Assembly: GCF_036669915.1 (NCBI RefSeq)
Contig: NC_089320.1
Span: forward strand, 5,885,491-5,949,490
Reading direction: 5' to 3'
DNA length: 64,000 nucleotides
Source of the DNA: Pocillopora verrucosa
Lineage: Eukaryota; Cnidaria; Anthozoa; Scleractinia; Pocilloporidae
The notes under the pieces were generated by a model that saw nothing but the letters and a program-made list of their open reading frames with translations, had not been told where the DNA came from and did not search any database. The position numbers and the translations under genes are program-made. Shown here piece by piece: positions 34,211 to 47,200 of the stretch (position 1 is the stretch's first letter; each line of letters opens with the position of its first letter).

Positions 34211-37200
34211 ATGTCTGGTGAAGTCATCGCAACACCTGTTGCGAAATATGGCCGAAGTAGTGAATTTGGCGTCGTTCTTGACTTCATTCAAACTATGATA
34301 AGTGACGATACTTTACGCCAAGCCTTCAACATTCCACATCTGGTCATGGTCGGTCGGCAAAACATGGCAAAAACCACTCTGATAAACCGTCTGATCGGGC
34401 GATATCTTCTCCCAATGCGCCGCAATGAAACCGCAAACACCTTACAGGCCCGCACTACATATCCCATAATACTCAACCTAAGAAACGGCGAGAAGAGCCT
34501 CGTGGAGGTGAAATGCGATCTACTGGGTCTAAGGGAAGCCGCGGAAAATCCCAAGGATGATGCCGTGGAGACATTTCTTAACCAAGTCACAGCACATTTA
34601 CCGAAGGAAGAGGGAACTCCAATTTCGAAAACCCCTGTTAATGTTACTCTGCAAGGTAAGATATATTATTTTAACTAGAATTCAGATTTCACATATCGAA
34701 ATCATTTAAAGGTCCTTTTTTCCCTGCCAGTCTTGCAAATTCTTCATTCAACTTTATAGAAGTTCCAAGTTCATTCTGAAATTTAACTTATCTTGAACTG
34801 TTGAAGTATTGAAGTAATTTCGACTTCGTGCTCTTTCCTCTTCCTCAGGCCCTGAATTCACGACTCTTACCTTGGTCGACCTTCCCGGCGCTCATTTTGC
34901 CAATGACGATCTACGCATGAATCTCGTCACTCAAGATTTAGTTTTGGAATACATCGAGAAAAACACTAACAGCATTATTGTCATAGTATCTGAAGTAGGG
35001 GACCCCACAGGTGACAGTGCAATAAACCTTGTCATGCAAAAGGCCCCAGATTTTAGGAGCCGCACAATCTGTGCGCTTACCAAGCCAGATAAGTTGAGAG
35101 AATCCGATGACATGGGGAAAAGGGTGGCCATGAATGGATCCAGCTTCACACTGGATGATAACCGATTTATTGTACTGCGAGGTAAAATATGATTGTTCAG
35201 TGAGTTTAACTTTGAAATGCGTCGATAGCTTAGCTTACTCCAGTAGTTAGGTTCCTCTACTGAGGGTCGCAAAAGCATAGCTTTAGTAGTCACATCGCTT
35301 ATTGATAGTAAGAAATATATCAGAGGATATCAAAGCTAATGCAGGGTTTGGAGTAATTTTTCCATAAGCGGCGATAGTGTAATGGGCGGCTGTGCTGTAA
35401 GATGAAACCCAGACACGAGAGCTCGATCGCAGGCTGAACAAGGGGAGGGGAGTAAGACCGCCATTTTTAACTGGCTTTTATGAAAACGCTGCAATAAGAA
35501 CAAGGGTAAACACGTAAACACAAACCAAGGAGTTACGATTGGTATAGTCTGGCATCTGATTGATCGAGGGTGTGGCTCCATATTTTTTTTGTAACCAACC
35601 CCTGCGTGGAGTGAGTCAAAAACGAAAGAAATATATGATTTCTTTCTACACGTAAAGAGAGCGGGAAAACTCGAACCATTGAACAGGAATGTATTTGGTG
35701 TAATTCTGGTCTAATTTAATTTGAAAGCATCTAGGGATGTTATAGGAAAAATAGCCTATAGCCTTCGGATTTCTTTTCAATATAACATTAAGGGAAAGAT
35801 GGCACAGATCCAGCTGAGAAGGACTGGGACGCTGAAACGACACGTGTCCATGAAAAAGAATGGTTTGCGCGGCATCCTCAGTACAAGGACATTCAACATG
35901 TCTGTGGAATTGATCGACTCATGGATACTATGATCTCTTTACTGGCTGAGAAGATGATCACAGAGATTCCTATTCTGGTGACACTAATGAAGAAGCGAAA
36001 AAAAGAGGTAAGAAAGTCGCTTACAAGTAATCATTATTTTATCATTGCCAGGTTAGCACTCGTTTTTCTCCATTATATTTAGTATTTTTTATAATCGCCC
36101 CTAGATCCGTAACCACTTGATGAATGATGATGTGTGTATTATGTGAGCAACAGAAAATGACAATATTTTCTGGTGTCATGTCTCAATATCACAACTTTTT
36201 GATCCAATAAGGTGGATGAAACACTTGTAGAACTAGAGGACAGTGAGGTACCAGAGTCGAACGAAGGCAAGGGTGGAGTGGCCATGAAACTGAAAGAAAG
36301 TCTAATTAGAGAGTTAAATATTCTTCTTTTCAACAATACTTCTGACACGGCCGGAGGGGAACGCGTCAGGCATCTGTTTAATTCATTTCATCAGGAAGTT
36401 TTCAAGGTGAGTGTCTTTGACATCTTGCTTCGTCTTAAAGTCTTAAATGTCTGTTTATGAACGAGTTGTCATTGTTGTGAAATTTTTGTGGCGATGGGTT
36501 TATTTACATAACACTATGTCACAGAATTTTTTCATTCTACTTAGTCTTGTATTTTCCTGAATCTGTTTGAATATTCTAGCGGTCTCATTGCATATTTTTA
36601 AACATACATGCGGTGTTAATCTTCTGACCCATCTAAAAGCTTGACGTGTACTGTCAGCATACATGCAGTACAGAGGACTAAGACCAATCCCTGCTTTAAA
36701 TAGTTCTTTTATCCCAGCCTTCCAAATTAAACTTGAAGCTGTAAATTGAATTATTTGAGTAAAACATCTTTGTGAACCATATGAACAAAGAGAGGAAACC
36801 ATCATAGGCCTCGAATTCGCATTTGCGAGCTCTCTCAATGAACAAAGATGCTCTTAGAGATCCAAATATGTCTTAATTATGAAAGCAAAAGGAATTCATG
36901 GTCTAGACCCTTTCAAAACGAGCCATCGAGACACGCTAAACTAAAACAGTGGCTATGCAAGTGATTATAACATTTTGGATAAAATTTGTCACAGGTGAAT
37001 CCTCTGGAGATGCGTAATGACGATGAAATACGAAGACAAAAAAGAAAATTGGAGGGTGTGGCTGCCCCTCTTGGAGACAGCAGTGAAAACAGTCAGCTGC
37101 TGCAGAGGCTTCTGTATGAGAAGTATACAGGTATTTGAGAACTAAGCCACTCTTAACAGAGTTGTTATGAGAAATCAAATGTTCTTGGGAAAACCAACAA

Positions 37201-39053
37201 GATACCATGAGATTAGAAGGCTGTACACCAGTTTAAAAAACCTCAATGCTAACATTTGTTCTCTTCTACATATCAAAGGATCCAATGCCAATGGTAAACC
37301 TGTAACGCGTAAGGGTCCAGTTGATCAGTTACTACCCCTGTCAGAGAATCTTGTCGGTAACGTCGAGACAACTCTACGAGATATTGTCCAACGGGCCATC
37401 GAAAAAACCTTGTCAAAGTTCCCAACTCTCAAACAAGCTGTTGAAGCGAAAGTCGTCAGCAAGATTTTTGACAAGAAACGCGAACAGACCACGGAATTCA
37501 TCCGACAATTCCTTGAAATGCAGAAAAAGAGCACCGATATCGTTTTCGCCCCAATCCCCACACCTCGAGAGATCAGTGTCTGGGAAGGGTTTCCTCTGGT
37601 AGATCGTAGTAAGCCTCATCCATGCATGACGTCAAAGACGACAAGTCATATGAAGTACCTTGCGAAAAATCTCTACCCTGAGACGCTGCTTCAAGAGATA
37701 GACGGTTCTGGGTCACACAGTCTCATGTATAAGGTGAGAACTGAGAACTTTTAGGGTAATTTGCATGATTGAAACTGTAACCGAAGTCATGCGTAATCGT
37801 GTTCATCTTTTTAATTTATTTAAAACATTAATACGCCTACGATACTAAACACGAGTAGGAAAATACATTTTAGAGAACGGAAAGTTACAAATAAACTCAC
37901 AATAAAGAGAAATATTTACCATAACAGTGCATAGCTTTATTGGCCAAAAACGAAAACGATAACGCTGCTTCTTGAAAAGTGGACGTAAACATTGATCCCT
38001 ATGAATTAATTTATACATAAAACTTACAAATTACTCGACGTAATTACGTAACATTAAGCAACGATACAAACAGCACCATAAGTACACAAAATAACTGATG
38101 AAACGTACCAACACTCGAAGGTAATTAACGCGTAAACGAAATTCACACAGAAAACAGCATGGTGATAAGTTTCGCGATTATAGAAACCCTCTCGAGCTTA
38201 AGTCCAGTTTCTTTAAATAGAGTAAATTTAAATGGCCATTGAGTAGTCGCTTGCTCACTTAGACACTTTCTGATCCACTGCTGGTTGTTGTAAGGTAAGA
38301 TTATGATATAAAAGTTTTTTAATTGACATTGTAACAGCGTGCTAATGCGTGGGTTGAAGCCTCTTATCAGTTGGGGATGGGTTTGGCGGAATGTTCGTTA
38401 TATGGTGAAAATTGTCGTCGGTCCTTACTCTGGACAAACAACATTTAAATGTCTTTTATGTGTTCAGTTTAAAGTAACGCTACTTCTTCTAATCTTTGCG
38501 CACAAAATTGGAATATGTGGGTATCCCTTGATCAGAAAATGGCTAAACTGCAGAATACCCTGCTACTCATTTACATGTCACTGAATAAGAATAGCGTCTA
38601 TTGTGTTATGCCTCGATCTTCAAAGCCTCCCGACACATATAAATGAGGTGGACCAAAGTGGCAGGGTATTCTGCAGTTACTCCTGCAAAATTTTCTATTA
38701 GAAAGACACTATAGAAAGTTTTATCGTTCTTTCCCTAGGAACAGGAGGAGATAAAGAATGTAAAAAGGAACGTGGTGCGATGCTTCAACGTGCTTAAAAT
38801 GAATGTGTGTGACACAGTCCCCCGCTGCATCCTGCATTTCTTCGTATCACAGTTAGTGGATGATCTTGACCGCGCTTTGGAGAAAGAAAACTTGGTCGAG
38901 TTCTTGGAGGAAAGGAAGGACATCCGGGACAAGCGCATCCTGTGTAGGAAACAGTCCCTCGCTTTGGAGAAAGCGCTGCCACATACACAAGACGTCCTGG
39001 ATAAACTACTGCGCATGAAACAGGGATCTCCCCAAAAGGACCGGAGAATGTAG
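34211..39053 (+). CDS. Mx/dynamin-like GTPase, copy 2
   Basis: Second intact paralogue, 697 residues. Exons: 34211-34655, 34849-35181, 35793-36007, 36212-36406, 36995-37130, 37279-37733, 38739-39053; lengths and phases are identical to copy 1. Motifs: GRQNMAKTTL with the same Gly-to-Ala P-loop change, DLPG, TKPD, a helical stalk and a GED-like end (EQEEIKNVKRNVVRCF). The exon 3 donor is a good gtaaga. Intron 5 is only 148 bp (512 bp in copy 1) and its acceptor region differs, so exon 6 starts GSNANGKPVTRKGPVD instead of GVQANGKPITLLSPVD. From the middle of exon 6 through intron 6 it is almost the same as copy 1, whereas introns 2-3 look more like copy 3. The function is inferred from the family: a self-assembling GTPase, possibly antiviral. 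Confidence 0.85.
38546..38678. repeat. MITE-like foldback in intron 6 of GTPase copy 2
   Basis: Same element, same site and same 18-bp arms as 27735-27867 in copy 1, so it was inherited through duplication or conversion rather than inserted independently. Confidence 0.75.
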
Positions 39054-39586
39054 CTGAATGGAATGCTTTCATTACTTAGCCTTTTCAAGAAATAATTATC
39101 TAGCTTAGGGTTTTTTTCAATTTTCGCTGGGAATTCGAAATTATCGTCATACCCGGCGGCAATCGGTAGAATTTAAAAACTTAATTGGTTATATACATTT
39201 CATATGTATTCAAGTTGTAGGAGTTAGTTCTCAATTATGCCTAACGTAATAGCGTTATTGAAATTTTTAAAATTTTTTTTTATATAAGTTCTAGTGATCA
39301 GCACACAGCAACAGATCTTGGCTTACTTTTTTCAATGATTTTTTGAAGAAGTATTAAACTCGTCCCTTTTAGCTCTTTGATTTTTAAACTTAGTAGCGTT
39401 TAGAATCAAACCCAGGTGCTCTTTTAATTTTAATCATATTATCTCACGCTCTAAGGGGATCTTTAAAAAGCTCAACACAGCGTCCTGAGATCTTCACCTG
39501 CCATTATAATAGTTGGAAATTTAGGAGATCTAAATGTATTGCACCAACTGAAAGGCAATTTAATTGTCAGTCATTCAAAAAGAAAC

Positions 39587-39592
39587 AATAAA
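39587..39592 (+). terminator. Candidate polyadenylation signal, GTPase copy 2
   Basis: AATAAA in the shared GAAACAATAAAGGCAAGTT context, about 535 bp past the stop codon. Confidence 0.4.
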
Positions 39593-40392
39593 GGCAAGTT
39601 GTGCATTGTGGAGTAAACGATAGTCTCTGTGTGGACTCTTCTCTCCAATAACTGAGAGAGTAGATCATTGGTAGACGTTGGACTAAGATACAATGGTGTA
39701 AGATAGCGTTGGGTTTTAACCACCTATCTACTTTACCAGGTTTTCCGCGAAATTTTGAAATACCAGCGTCCTCTGTGTTTACGATGCCTCATGTGAAGGC
39801 CTTGTGACCAAGATCTCCAACCTCTGAGGGTAAAACATGGAGCGTCTTAACAGGGGTGGGTGTTTGTTTTCTCGTAACTAAGGTTCTTGAAATTAAATAC
39901 CTGTTTTAACTTTTGGACATAGGAGTTTTTCCCCCACAAGTACCCCATTGAAGACACTACCTTTAAAATTACCGTGGCTAGACGTGATTTTCGTTTTATA
40001 ATTGTTCGCTCAAAAAGTTTGAGCGGATGTGTACAATTCAGAAGCGTCTAAATGCCATAATATTGGTTTAAAATCAAGCTGAGTTTAAGCAATATCACTA
40101 TTTTGCTTTTTAAAGCAAATTAAATTGATGAAAAGCTCTATGAGGAACTTTTTTGGGAAGCTTTATTAAAATAAAGCTTTCCATCGTTTGCTTAGAGGCC
40201 GTAAATATTTACATTGGAGCTGAATTACGTTCTGCGGTAAGGAAACGAGTCGAAAGATTTCAAGGTAAACTAGTAAAGGCGTTGTTTTTTGCGTTAGGGG
40301 GCAAACACGCGAAAGGCGTGTACCTAGCTAAAGAAAAGAAAAAACTATGGGGCGAATTAACCATGGACAACCCCCCTCCTGGTTGAGTCCAG
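39593..40392. other. Flank between copy 2 and the palindrome
   Basis: Up to about 40020 it matches the flank of copy 1. The rest has no recognisable gene; a 77-codon plus-strand frame (40153-40386) has no known motif and was not called. Confidence 0.45.
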
Positions 40393-41187
40393 CATTGCTT
40401 GTTGTCTGACCGCTTTCTATGTTGGAAAGAACCCATTTTAGTGAGTTATCCATTTCTAAGTTTCCTACTCTTAAGAGAAAGACAAGGCTGCAAAGCCAAA
40501 AATCCAAGCTCAAAATGACCGGGTAGTCATAAATCCAACGCAGAATCCAAGCACGTACACTGTAGTTTTATTTCAATTTTGCTACCAATTCAATCCTCCC
40601 CATGAAACCGACGCTAAACCGAAGTTTGCTTTCAAAATTTCCAGTTTAGACGTCGCTAACGACCTGTACACATTCACCACGATTGTAAACCAGCTTGGTA
40701 ACCCTGCCTCCTTTGCTAAGTGAATCTCGTCAGGGACCACACCGTCACTTTGTACCCGGGGTTCTAAAACAATTTGTTGATGATAAGTGATGATGTGGTC
40801 CCCGGCGAGGCTCAGTATGCAAAGGAGGCAGGGTTACCAAGCTCGTTTTCAACAATCGATTGTCTTGGTGAATGTGTGCGCGGATCGTTAGGAACGTCTA
40901 AACTGGAAATTTTGGAAGCAAACTTTGGCTTATCGTCGGTTTCACGGTGAGGATTGAATTGGTAGTAAATTGAAATGAAATTACAATATATGTGCTTGGG
41001 GTTTGCGTTGGATTTGTGGCCGTCCGATCATTTTGAGCTTAGATTTTTCGCTTCTCGTATCGGGCGTTCGGAAATAGAGTCTGTAGCTTTGTCCTTCTCT
41101 TATGTAGTAAACCTAGAAATGAATAACTCGCTAAAATGGGTTATTTTCAACATAGTAAGTGGTCAGATGGCAAGCGATGCTCTGTGA
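40393..41187. repeat. Large imperfect palindrome upstream of GTPase copy 3
   Basis: The left arm (about 40393-40745) is the reverse complement of the right arm (about 40800-41187). Diagnostic pairs are GCTTGGTAACCCTGCCTCC with its complement near 40829-40850, and the block AACCTAGAAATGxATAACTC in both arms. The outer 170 bp of the right arm matches the single copy upstream of copy 2 (31480-31660), so the left arm is the added, inverted piece. Confidence 0.8.
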
Positions 41188-41394
41188 AAGTAAGGTGAGG
41201 TATTTAATTGAGAATTTGACTGTATTTTTTTATTTCTAAGAGCGGTTGTAAATATTCCCATTCAAATTCTTATAATTTCGCAAGATGATCATCATACAGA
41301 TGGAGCTTAGGCCGCCTGTGGTTTGCTTGCTCCCAGCAGTGCGTTGCCATGTGGTATCCAAGCACGTGATGAAGTCCTGTAAAGAGCCTATTCG

Positions 41395-41498
41395 TTCACT
41401 TAAATCAAGGTGTTCCCCGGCAGGAAACTGACGATTTCGCACGGTTCAACCTTAGAGCAGTTTATACGTGTCGCGGAGATTTTAACGCGTATCGAGAG
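41395..41498 (+). other. Candidate 5' non-coding exon of GTPase copy 3
   Basis: Conserved with 21350-21457 and 31880-31986. Ends at donor ATCGAGAG|gtaagg. The predicted intron ends at the catcattgcag acceptor before 44220. Confidence 0.45.
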
Positions 41499-41699
41499 GT
41501 AAGGCAACTAACTGATAAAAGTTTTTCATAATTGATTACGGTTTTTAGTCACCCATAATGTAAAATACCACAAATTGTTTCAAATGCGAGTGTATATCAG
41601 AGCTTAGGCAGCTGGTCTTTGGCAATTGCAATGAGTGTTTAAGTCTTTCCAGTTAAACCAAGTTAAAGCAATTCGTCGCCCTTCTCATCCATGAATCAT

Positions 41700-42970
41700 C
41701 TTCGAAGGTATCAAATTTCAACATTGATCGGTCTTTCGTGGTTCCGAAGTGCTTATCAAGCTATTATGGAATCAACGTATACTAACAATGTCTGGCCATT
41801 AAAATAGGAATCTTCTCAGCCGTCGTTGTGCTGAAAATATTATCCGTATGATTCAACTTCCGCATGTAAACAAGCACACTTGTTCATAAAGAGAAGCTAC
41901 GGTTCTTACATTTGATTGAAATTTTTAAATGAAAGAGGTGGTGAATCTATTTCGGAAAGACGAAACCGATAATTTTATTTAACATGTAACTCACTTCAAT
42001 CTGACGGTAACCTAAGTGCAAAATGCGCCGATTAAATTTACCGCGGAGGGAACTAAAACTTAAGCTTATAACTGACCTCAATCTGAGGGCAACGTTATCA
42101 TCGTTTTAGTTATTAATTCCTTAATTAATCCGCGTAAAGAAAACATATTCTTTTTTACTGTACATATGCAGGCGCAGATACAAGTCTAAAAAGCGCAAAC
42201 TAAAATTTACCGCAGAGGAACTAAATCTTAAGCTACATTTGCTTATAGTTGGGCAAAAATTTACTGACGATATTTAACAATGGGCACAACTTTTCAAAAG
42301 TCATAACTGAATTGTCAAACCATTGCAAAATTAAATCTCAAACAGATGTCAGAACCGTAGCTTCTGTTTATGAACAAGTGCGCTTATTTACATTGCGAAA
42401 ATTGAATCATACGGGTGATGTTTTCAGCAGAACGACGGTTGAAAAGATTCTTTCATAATGGCCAGAAATTGTTAGTATACATAGATTCCATTACAGCTTG
42501 ATAAGAACTTCTGAACCACGAAAGACCGATCAATGTTGAAATTCGATACTTCCATTACCTTCCGCCTACCTTACCTCCAATGCCTTCCGCCGGACCGCCT
42601 GACTGAGACTGCGTCTCAATTTCACAGTTGTTTGACAATTCAGTTTTGAAGACTTCGAAGAACATGACGCTTATGAAGGCAATCGTTCACAGTTTTCCAC
42701 ATTGTTATATACTATTAGTAAATTTTCGCCCAACTATAAGCAAATATAGCTTAAGAATTATTTTTCTACTGCGGTAAATATAATTGGCGCATTTTGCACT
42801 TGGGTCTGCGCCTGGATAAAGACGATGAAAAAGATTGTTTTCTTTACGCGGATTAATTAAGGAATTAATAATTAAAACGATGACAACGTTGCCCTCGGAT
42901 TAAACAGAGTTATTTGAGTAAGAAAATCATCTGTTTCCTCTTTCCGAAATAGTTTCACCACCTCCTTCAA
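41700..42970. repeat. Nested inverted duplication in predicted 5' intron of copy 3
   Basis: Written as A-B-A'-B': A (about 41700-41940) pairs with A' (about 42310-42550), and B (about 41940-42300) pairs with B' (about 42620-42970). Copy 1 has simply A-B', so copies 2 and 3 carry an inserted reverse-complement copy of the whole segment. The arms contain only AT-rich non-coding sequence. Confidence 0.7.
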
Positions 42971-43506
42971 GTATAGCGGATGTGTGAAGATTGAATCGGA
43001 ATAATCACATTCTAATGTTAATTTTAGTCCGGTGAATTTTTTCCCCGTTTGGGTCACCCAAGTGTTAATTAAGAAACAGAGGGAGTAAACCAACAACAAA
43101 GGTTAGCTGAGTAAAATCTTTTGAAATGCGCTAGTGTGAGACCTCGTTGATCGTGCACAATTGAATCGCATAATTAAATAGAATCTCGCATTCTCGCATT
43201 GGTCAACGAAGCGAAGTATTTTGCATGGAATTGCGAGCTGAAAACGAGGCTAAGTGATATTGTCTCGCATCTACGTAGACATAACTATCGTTAAATTATA
43301 ACAGTTTTCTACAAAGTTATTTTAAAGTGTTTTCAAAACCATTGTCACCTTTTGAAGAGCCACAACAAGTAGAAGCGTGTTTCAAAGTGAGCCAGAGGCT
43401 CTATCCTGTTTTGAAATGAACTACAACTTCGTGGAGAGGCATTAAAAAACCTCTTTCGCTCGCGACAACGAGAAAGCGAGAAAATCCTGCGAACAAGGCC
43501 CAGAAA

Positions 43507-43725
43507 ATGGCAAGCGAAAGTTCAACCAAATAAGACGAATAAGCGGCAACGGAAGAAGTGCCAGGGTCGATTGTCATATATACAGAAGAAGAAATAAATA
43601 CCTTTAATCGCGATGTTAAACTATCAGTGCTTTCGCTTGGACACTTCATTTCTTTCAGTTTTGCCACCAAAGAGGTAAAAAGTGTAAATTATTTTCCTTC
43701 TCGAGCAAACGATTTGGAAATTTGA
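43507..43725 (+). pseudogene. Broken small reading frame upstream of GTPase copy 3
   Basis: Begins MASESSTK, has two in-frame stops within the first 12 codons, then stays open for about 60 codons (VPGSIVIYTEEEINTFNRD, LSLGHFISFSFATKE, then a gtaaaa donor-like site). Upstream of copy 2 the same start reads MASKSSTKQDEEALTHLSCS with no early stop (33225-33395, 56 residues). It may be a decayed exon of an unrelated gene carried along in the duplication. Family unknown. Confidence 0.3.
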
Positions 43726-44229
43726 AAAAAGATGTTAAAGATAAACGGCTCGTAAATTCAGTGAAATACCACTATTATCCTTAAGATAGTGTGAAGCTTG
43801 TTTAAAACGTTTGAAAAAAAAAATGTGAAAACAAGCATAAGGTACACATAATGTTATCGAAGATTCAAACATGTACGACTGACCTTGCTTCCTATTCGCC
43901 AACGCAATAACAGATATGACAGTTGTCTTTGAAATGGCTTTCTGGGGCGCGCGGTCAGGGTAAAAACAAACAATATTATTACTGTTTTCTCTTTTTCTTT
44001 TTTTATTCAATTATGTGATTCAAGGAAAATTCATTAGCTTACATAACCTGTTTTTTTTTAATCAAACTGTTATGGACTCACAAGGCGTAGCCGAGTGAAC
44101 GATTTGTTTTTTACACCAACATCAACCTCAAATACAACGATTCTTTCAGTTCGCGGCCATTGTGACAATGATAGGATAGATAGGGACTGACCCCTCAATG
44201 GTCTTTTTCATCATTGCAGATAGTAAACC

Positions 44230-47200
44230 ATGTCTAGTGAAGTCACCGAAACACCTGTTGCGAAATATGGCCGAACTACTGAGTTTGGTGTTGTTCTTGA
44301 CTTTATTCAAACTTTGATAAGTGACGACACTTTACGCCAAGCCTTCAACATTCCACATCTGGTCGTGGTCGGTCGGCAAAACATGGGAAAAACCACTCTG
44401 ATAAACCGTCTGATTGGGCGAAATCTTCTCCCAATGCGCCGCAATGAAACCGCAAACACCTTACAGGCCCGCACTACATGTCCCATAATACTCAACATAA
44501 GAAATGCCGAGAAGAGCCTCGTGGAGGTTAGATGCGATCTAAATGGTCTTCGGGAGGCTGAGGAAAATCCAAAGGATGATGCCGTGGAGGAGTTTCTTGA
44601 CAAAGTCACAGAAAATTTAGCGAAGGAAGAGGGAACTCTAATTTCGAAAACTCCTGTTAATGTTACTCTGCAAGGTGAGATTAATTTAACTAGAATTCAG
44701 ATTTCACGTATCGATGTCATTTAAGCATCCTTTTACTGTAGCAGATAGCAGTTCGTATTGAGTGAATATGAAATAAGAGAAACTTTTTTTTCACTGCTGT
44801 TTGTTTCCTGCCAGTCTTGAAAATTCCTTCATTCAGCTCTATAGAAGTTCCAAGTTCAGTCTGAAATTTAGACTTATCTTGCACTGTTCAAATTATTTCG
44901 ACTTCGTACTTTCTTCTTCCCCAGGTCCCGAATTCACGACTCTTACCTTGGTGGACCTTCCCGGCGCTCATTTCGCCAACGACGATCCACGCATGAACAT
45001 CGTGACTCAAGATCTAGTTTTGGAATACATCGAGAAAAACACTAACAGCATTATCGTCATAGTTTCCGAAGTAGGGGACCCCACAGGTGACAGTGCAATA
45101 AACCTTGTTATGCAAAAGGCCTCAGATTTTAGGAGCCGCACAATCTGTGCACTTACCAAACCAGATAAGTTGAGAGAATCCGATGACATGGGGAAAAAGG
45201 TGGCCATGAATGAATCCAGCTTCACACTGGATGATAACCGATTTATTGTACTGCGAGGTAAAATATGTTTGTCAGTTTGTTTAACTTTGAAACGAGTCGA
45301 TAGCTTAACTTACACCAGTAGTTAGGGACTTGTAAGGTATTATTTAAAATGTTCTCCTGCTGAGGGTTGCAAAATCATAGCTAAAGTAGTCACATCGCTT
45401 AGTGATAGTGAGGGAAATATCAGAGAATATCAGAGCTAATGTAGGGGTTTGGAGTAATTTTTCCATGAGCGGCGGTGGTTTGATGGGCGGCTGTGCTGTA
45501 AGATGAAACCTAGACACGAGAGCTCGATCGCAAGTTGAACAAGGGGGGGAGGGGGAAGACCGCCGGTTTTAACTGGCTTTTATTAAAACCCCTGCAATAA
45601 GAATAAGGGTAAACACGTATAAATACCGTGAAGAACGGAAAACACGAGAGACAAAGGAGTCACGATTGGTATAGTCTGGCATTTGATTGATCGAGAGTGT
45701 GGCTCGATATATTTTTTTTGTAACCAATCCCTGCGTGAAGTGAGTTAAAACGAACGAAATACATGATTTCTTTCTACACGTAAAGAGAGCGGGAAAACTT
45801 GAACCACTGAACAGGAATGTATTTCGTGTGATTCAGGTCTAATTTAGTTCGAAGACATGTAGGGATGTTATAGGTAAAATAGCCTATAGCCTTCGGCTTT
45901 CTTTTCAATATAACATTAAGGGAAAGATGGCACAGATCCAGCTGAGAAGGACTGGGACGCTGAAACGACACGTGTCCATGAAAAAGAATGGTTTGCACGG
46001 CATCCTCAGTACAAGGACATTCAACATGTTTGTGGAATTGATCGACTCATGGCCACCATGATCTCTTTACTGGCTAAAAAGATGATCACAGAGATTCCTA
46101 ATCTGGTAACACAAATGAAGAGGCGAGAAAAAGAAGTAAGGAAATCGTTTGTAAGAAAGGAATTATTTTATCATTGCCAGGTTAGCACTTTTGGGAGACC
46201 ACTGGAAATCAAAGAATGACCGCTCGAGCCTCACTCGGACCAGTACTCAGGGTCTCAAGGCAAAATTTGCTATCGGGTGTCGATATTAATCCTAAACTTC
46301 ACTGGGTTTTCTCCATTGTATTTAGTGATTGGTATAATCGCTCCGTAACCACTTGATGAATGATAATGTCTGCATTATGTAAGCAACACGAATATGACAA
46401 TATTGTCTAGTTTCGTGTCTCAATTTAATATCACAATTTTTCGATCCAATAAGGTGGATGATACACTGGTAGAACTAGAGAGGTGTGAGGTACCAGAGTC
46501 GAGCGAAGGCAAGGGCGGAGTGGCCATGAAACTGAAAGAAAATCTAATAAGAGAGTTAAATAAACTTCTTTTCAACAATACTTCTGACACAGCTGGAGGG
46601 GAACGCGTCAGGCAGCTGTTTAATTCATTCCATCGAGAAGTTTTCAAGGTGATTGTTTTTGGGTTATAGTCTGTAGTGTCGAGGTATAGATGAGTAGTCA
46701 CTTATCACAGAGTGTTGGGCGAAAATTTTTCGTAAAGAACGATACGTAGCGGAAATTTAAGTCATTCTTAATAATGATAATAATAATTATTTTAGTATAA
46801 AGCACTTAGAACAATCCCAGCATTCAATTTTTTTTTTAGCTTTCCAAGTTATACTTGTTCGTGAATTATACTTGTAGGTGAAGAAAGAACTACTTGGTCA
46901 AACATCTTCTTATACATCACAAAGCACGACTTTTACGATTGGCATACATATAGTGCAGAGCAGTTAGAACGATCCTAGCATTCAATTGTTTTTTTCATAA
47001 AATTTGTCACAGGTGAATCCCTTGGAGATGCGTAATGACGATGAAATACGAAGACAACAAAGAAAGTTGGAGGGCGTAGCTGCTCCTCTTGGAGACAGCA
47101 GTGAAAACAGTCAGCTGCTACAGAGGCTTCTTTATGAGAAGTATACAGGTATTAACTAAGAGCTTCTTAAACTTTATTGAACAAAACATTTGTTTCTGGT

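Noticed and set aside
36500-36838. 112-codon minus-strand frame in intron 4 of copy 2
   Set aside because: Lies in intronic sequence that is partly repetitive in the other copies; no recognisable protein.
40153-40386. 77-codon basic plus-strand frame
   Set aside because: No family match and absent from the equivalent flank of copy 1; likely chance.
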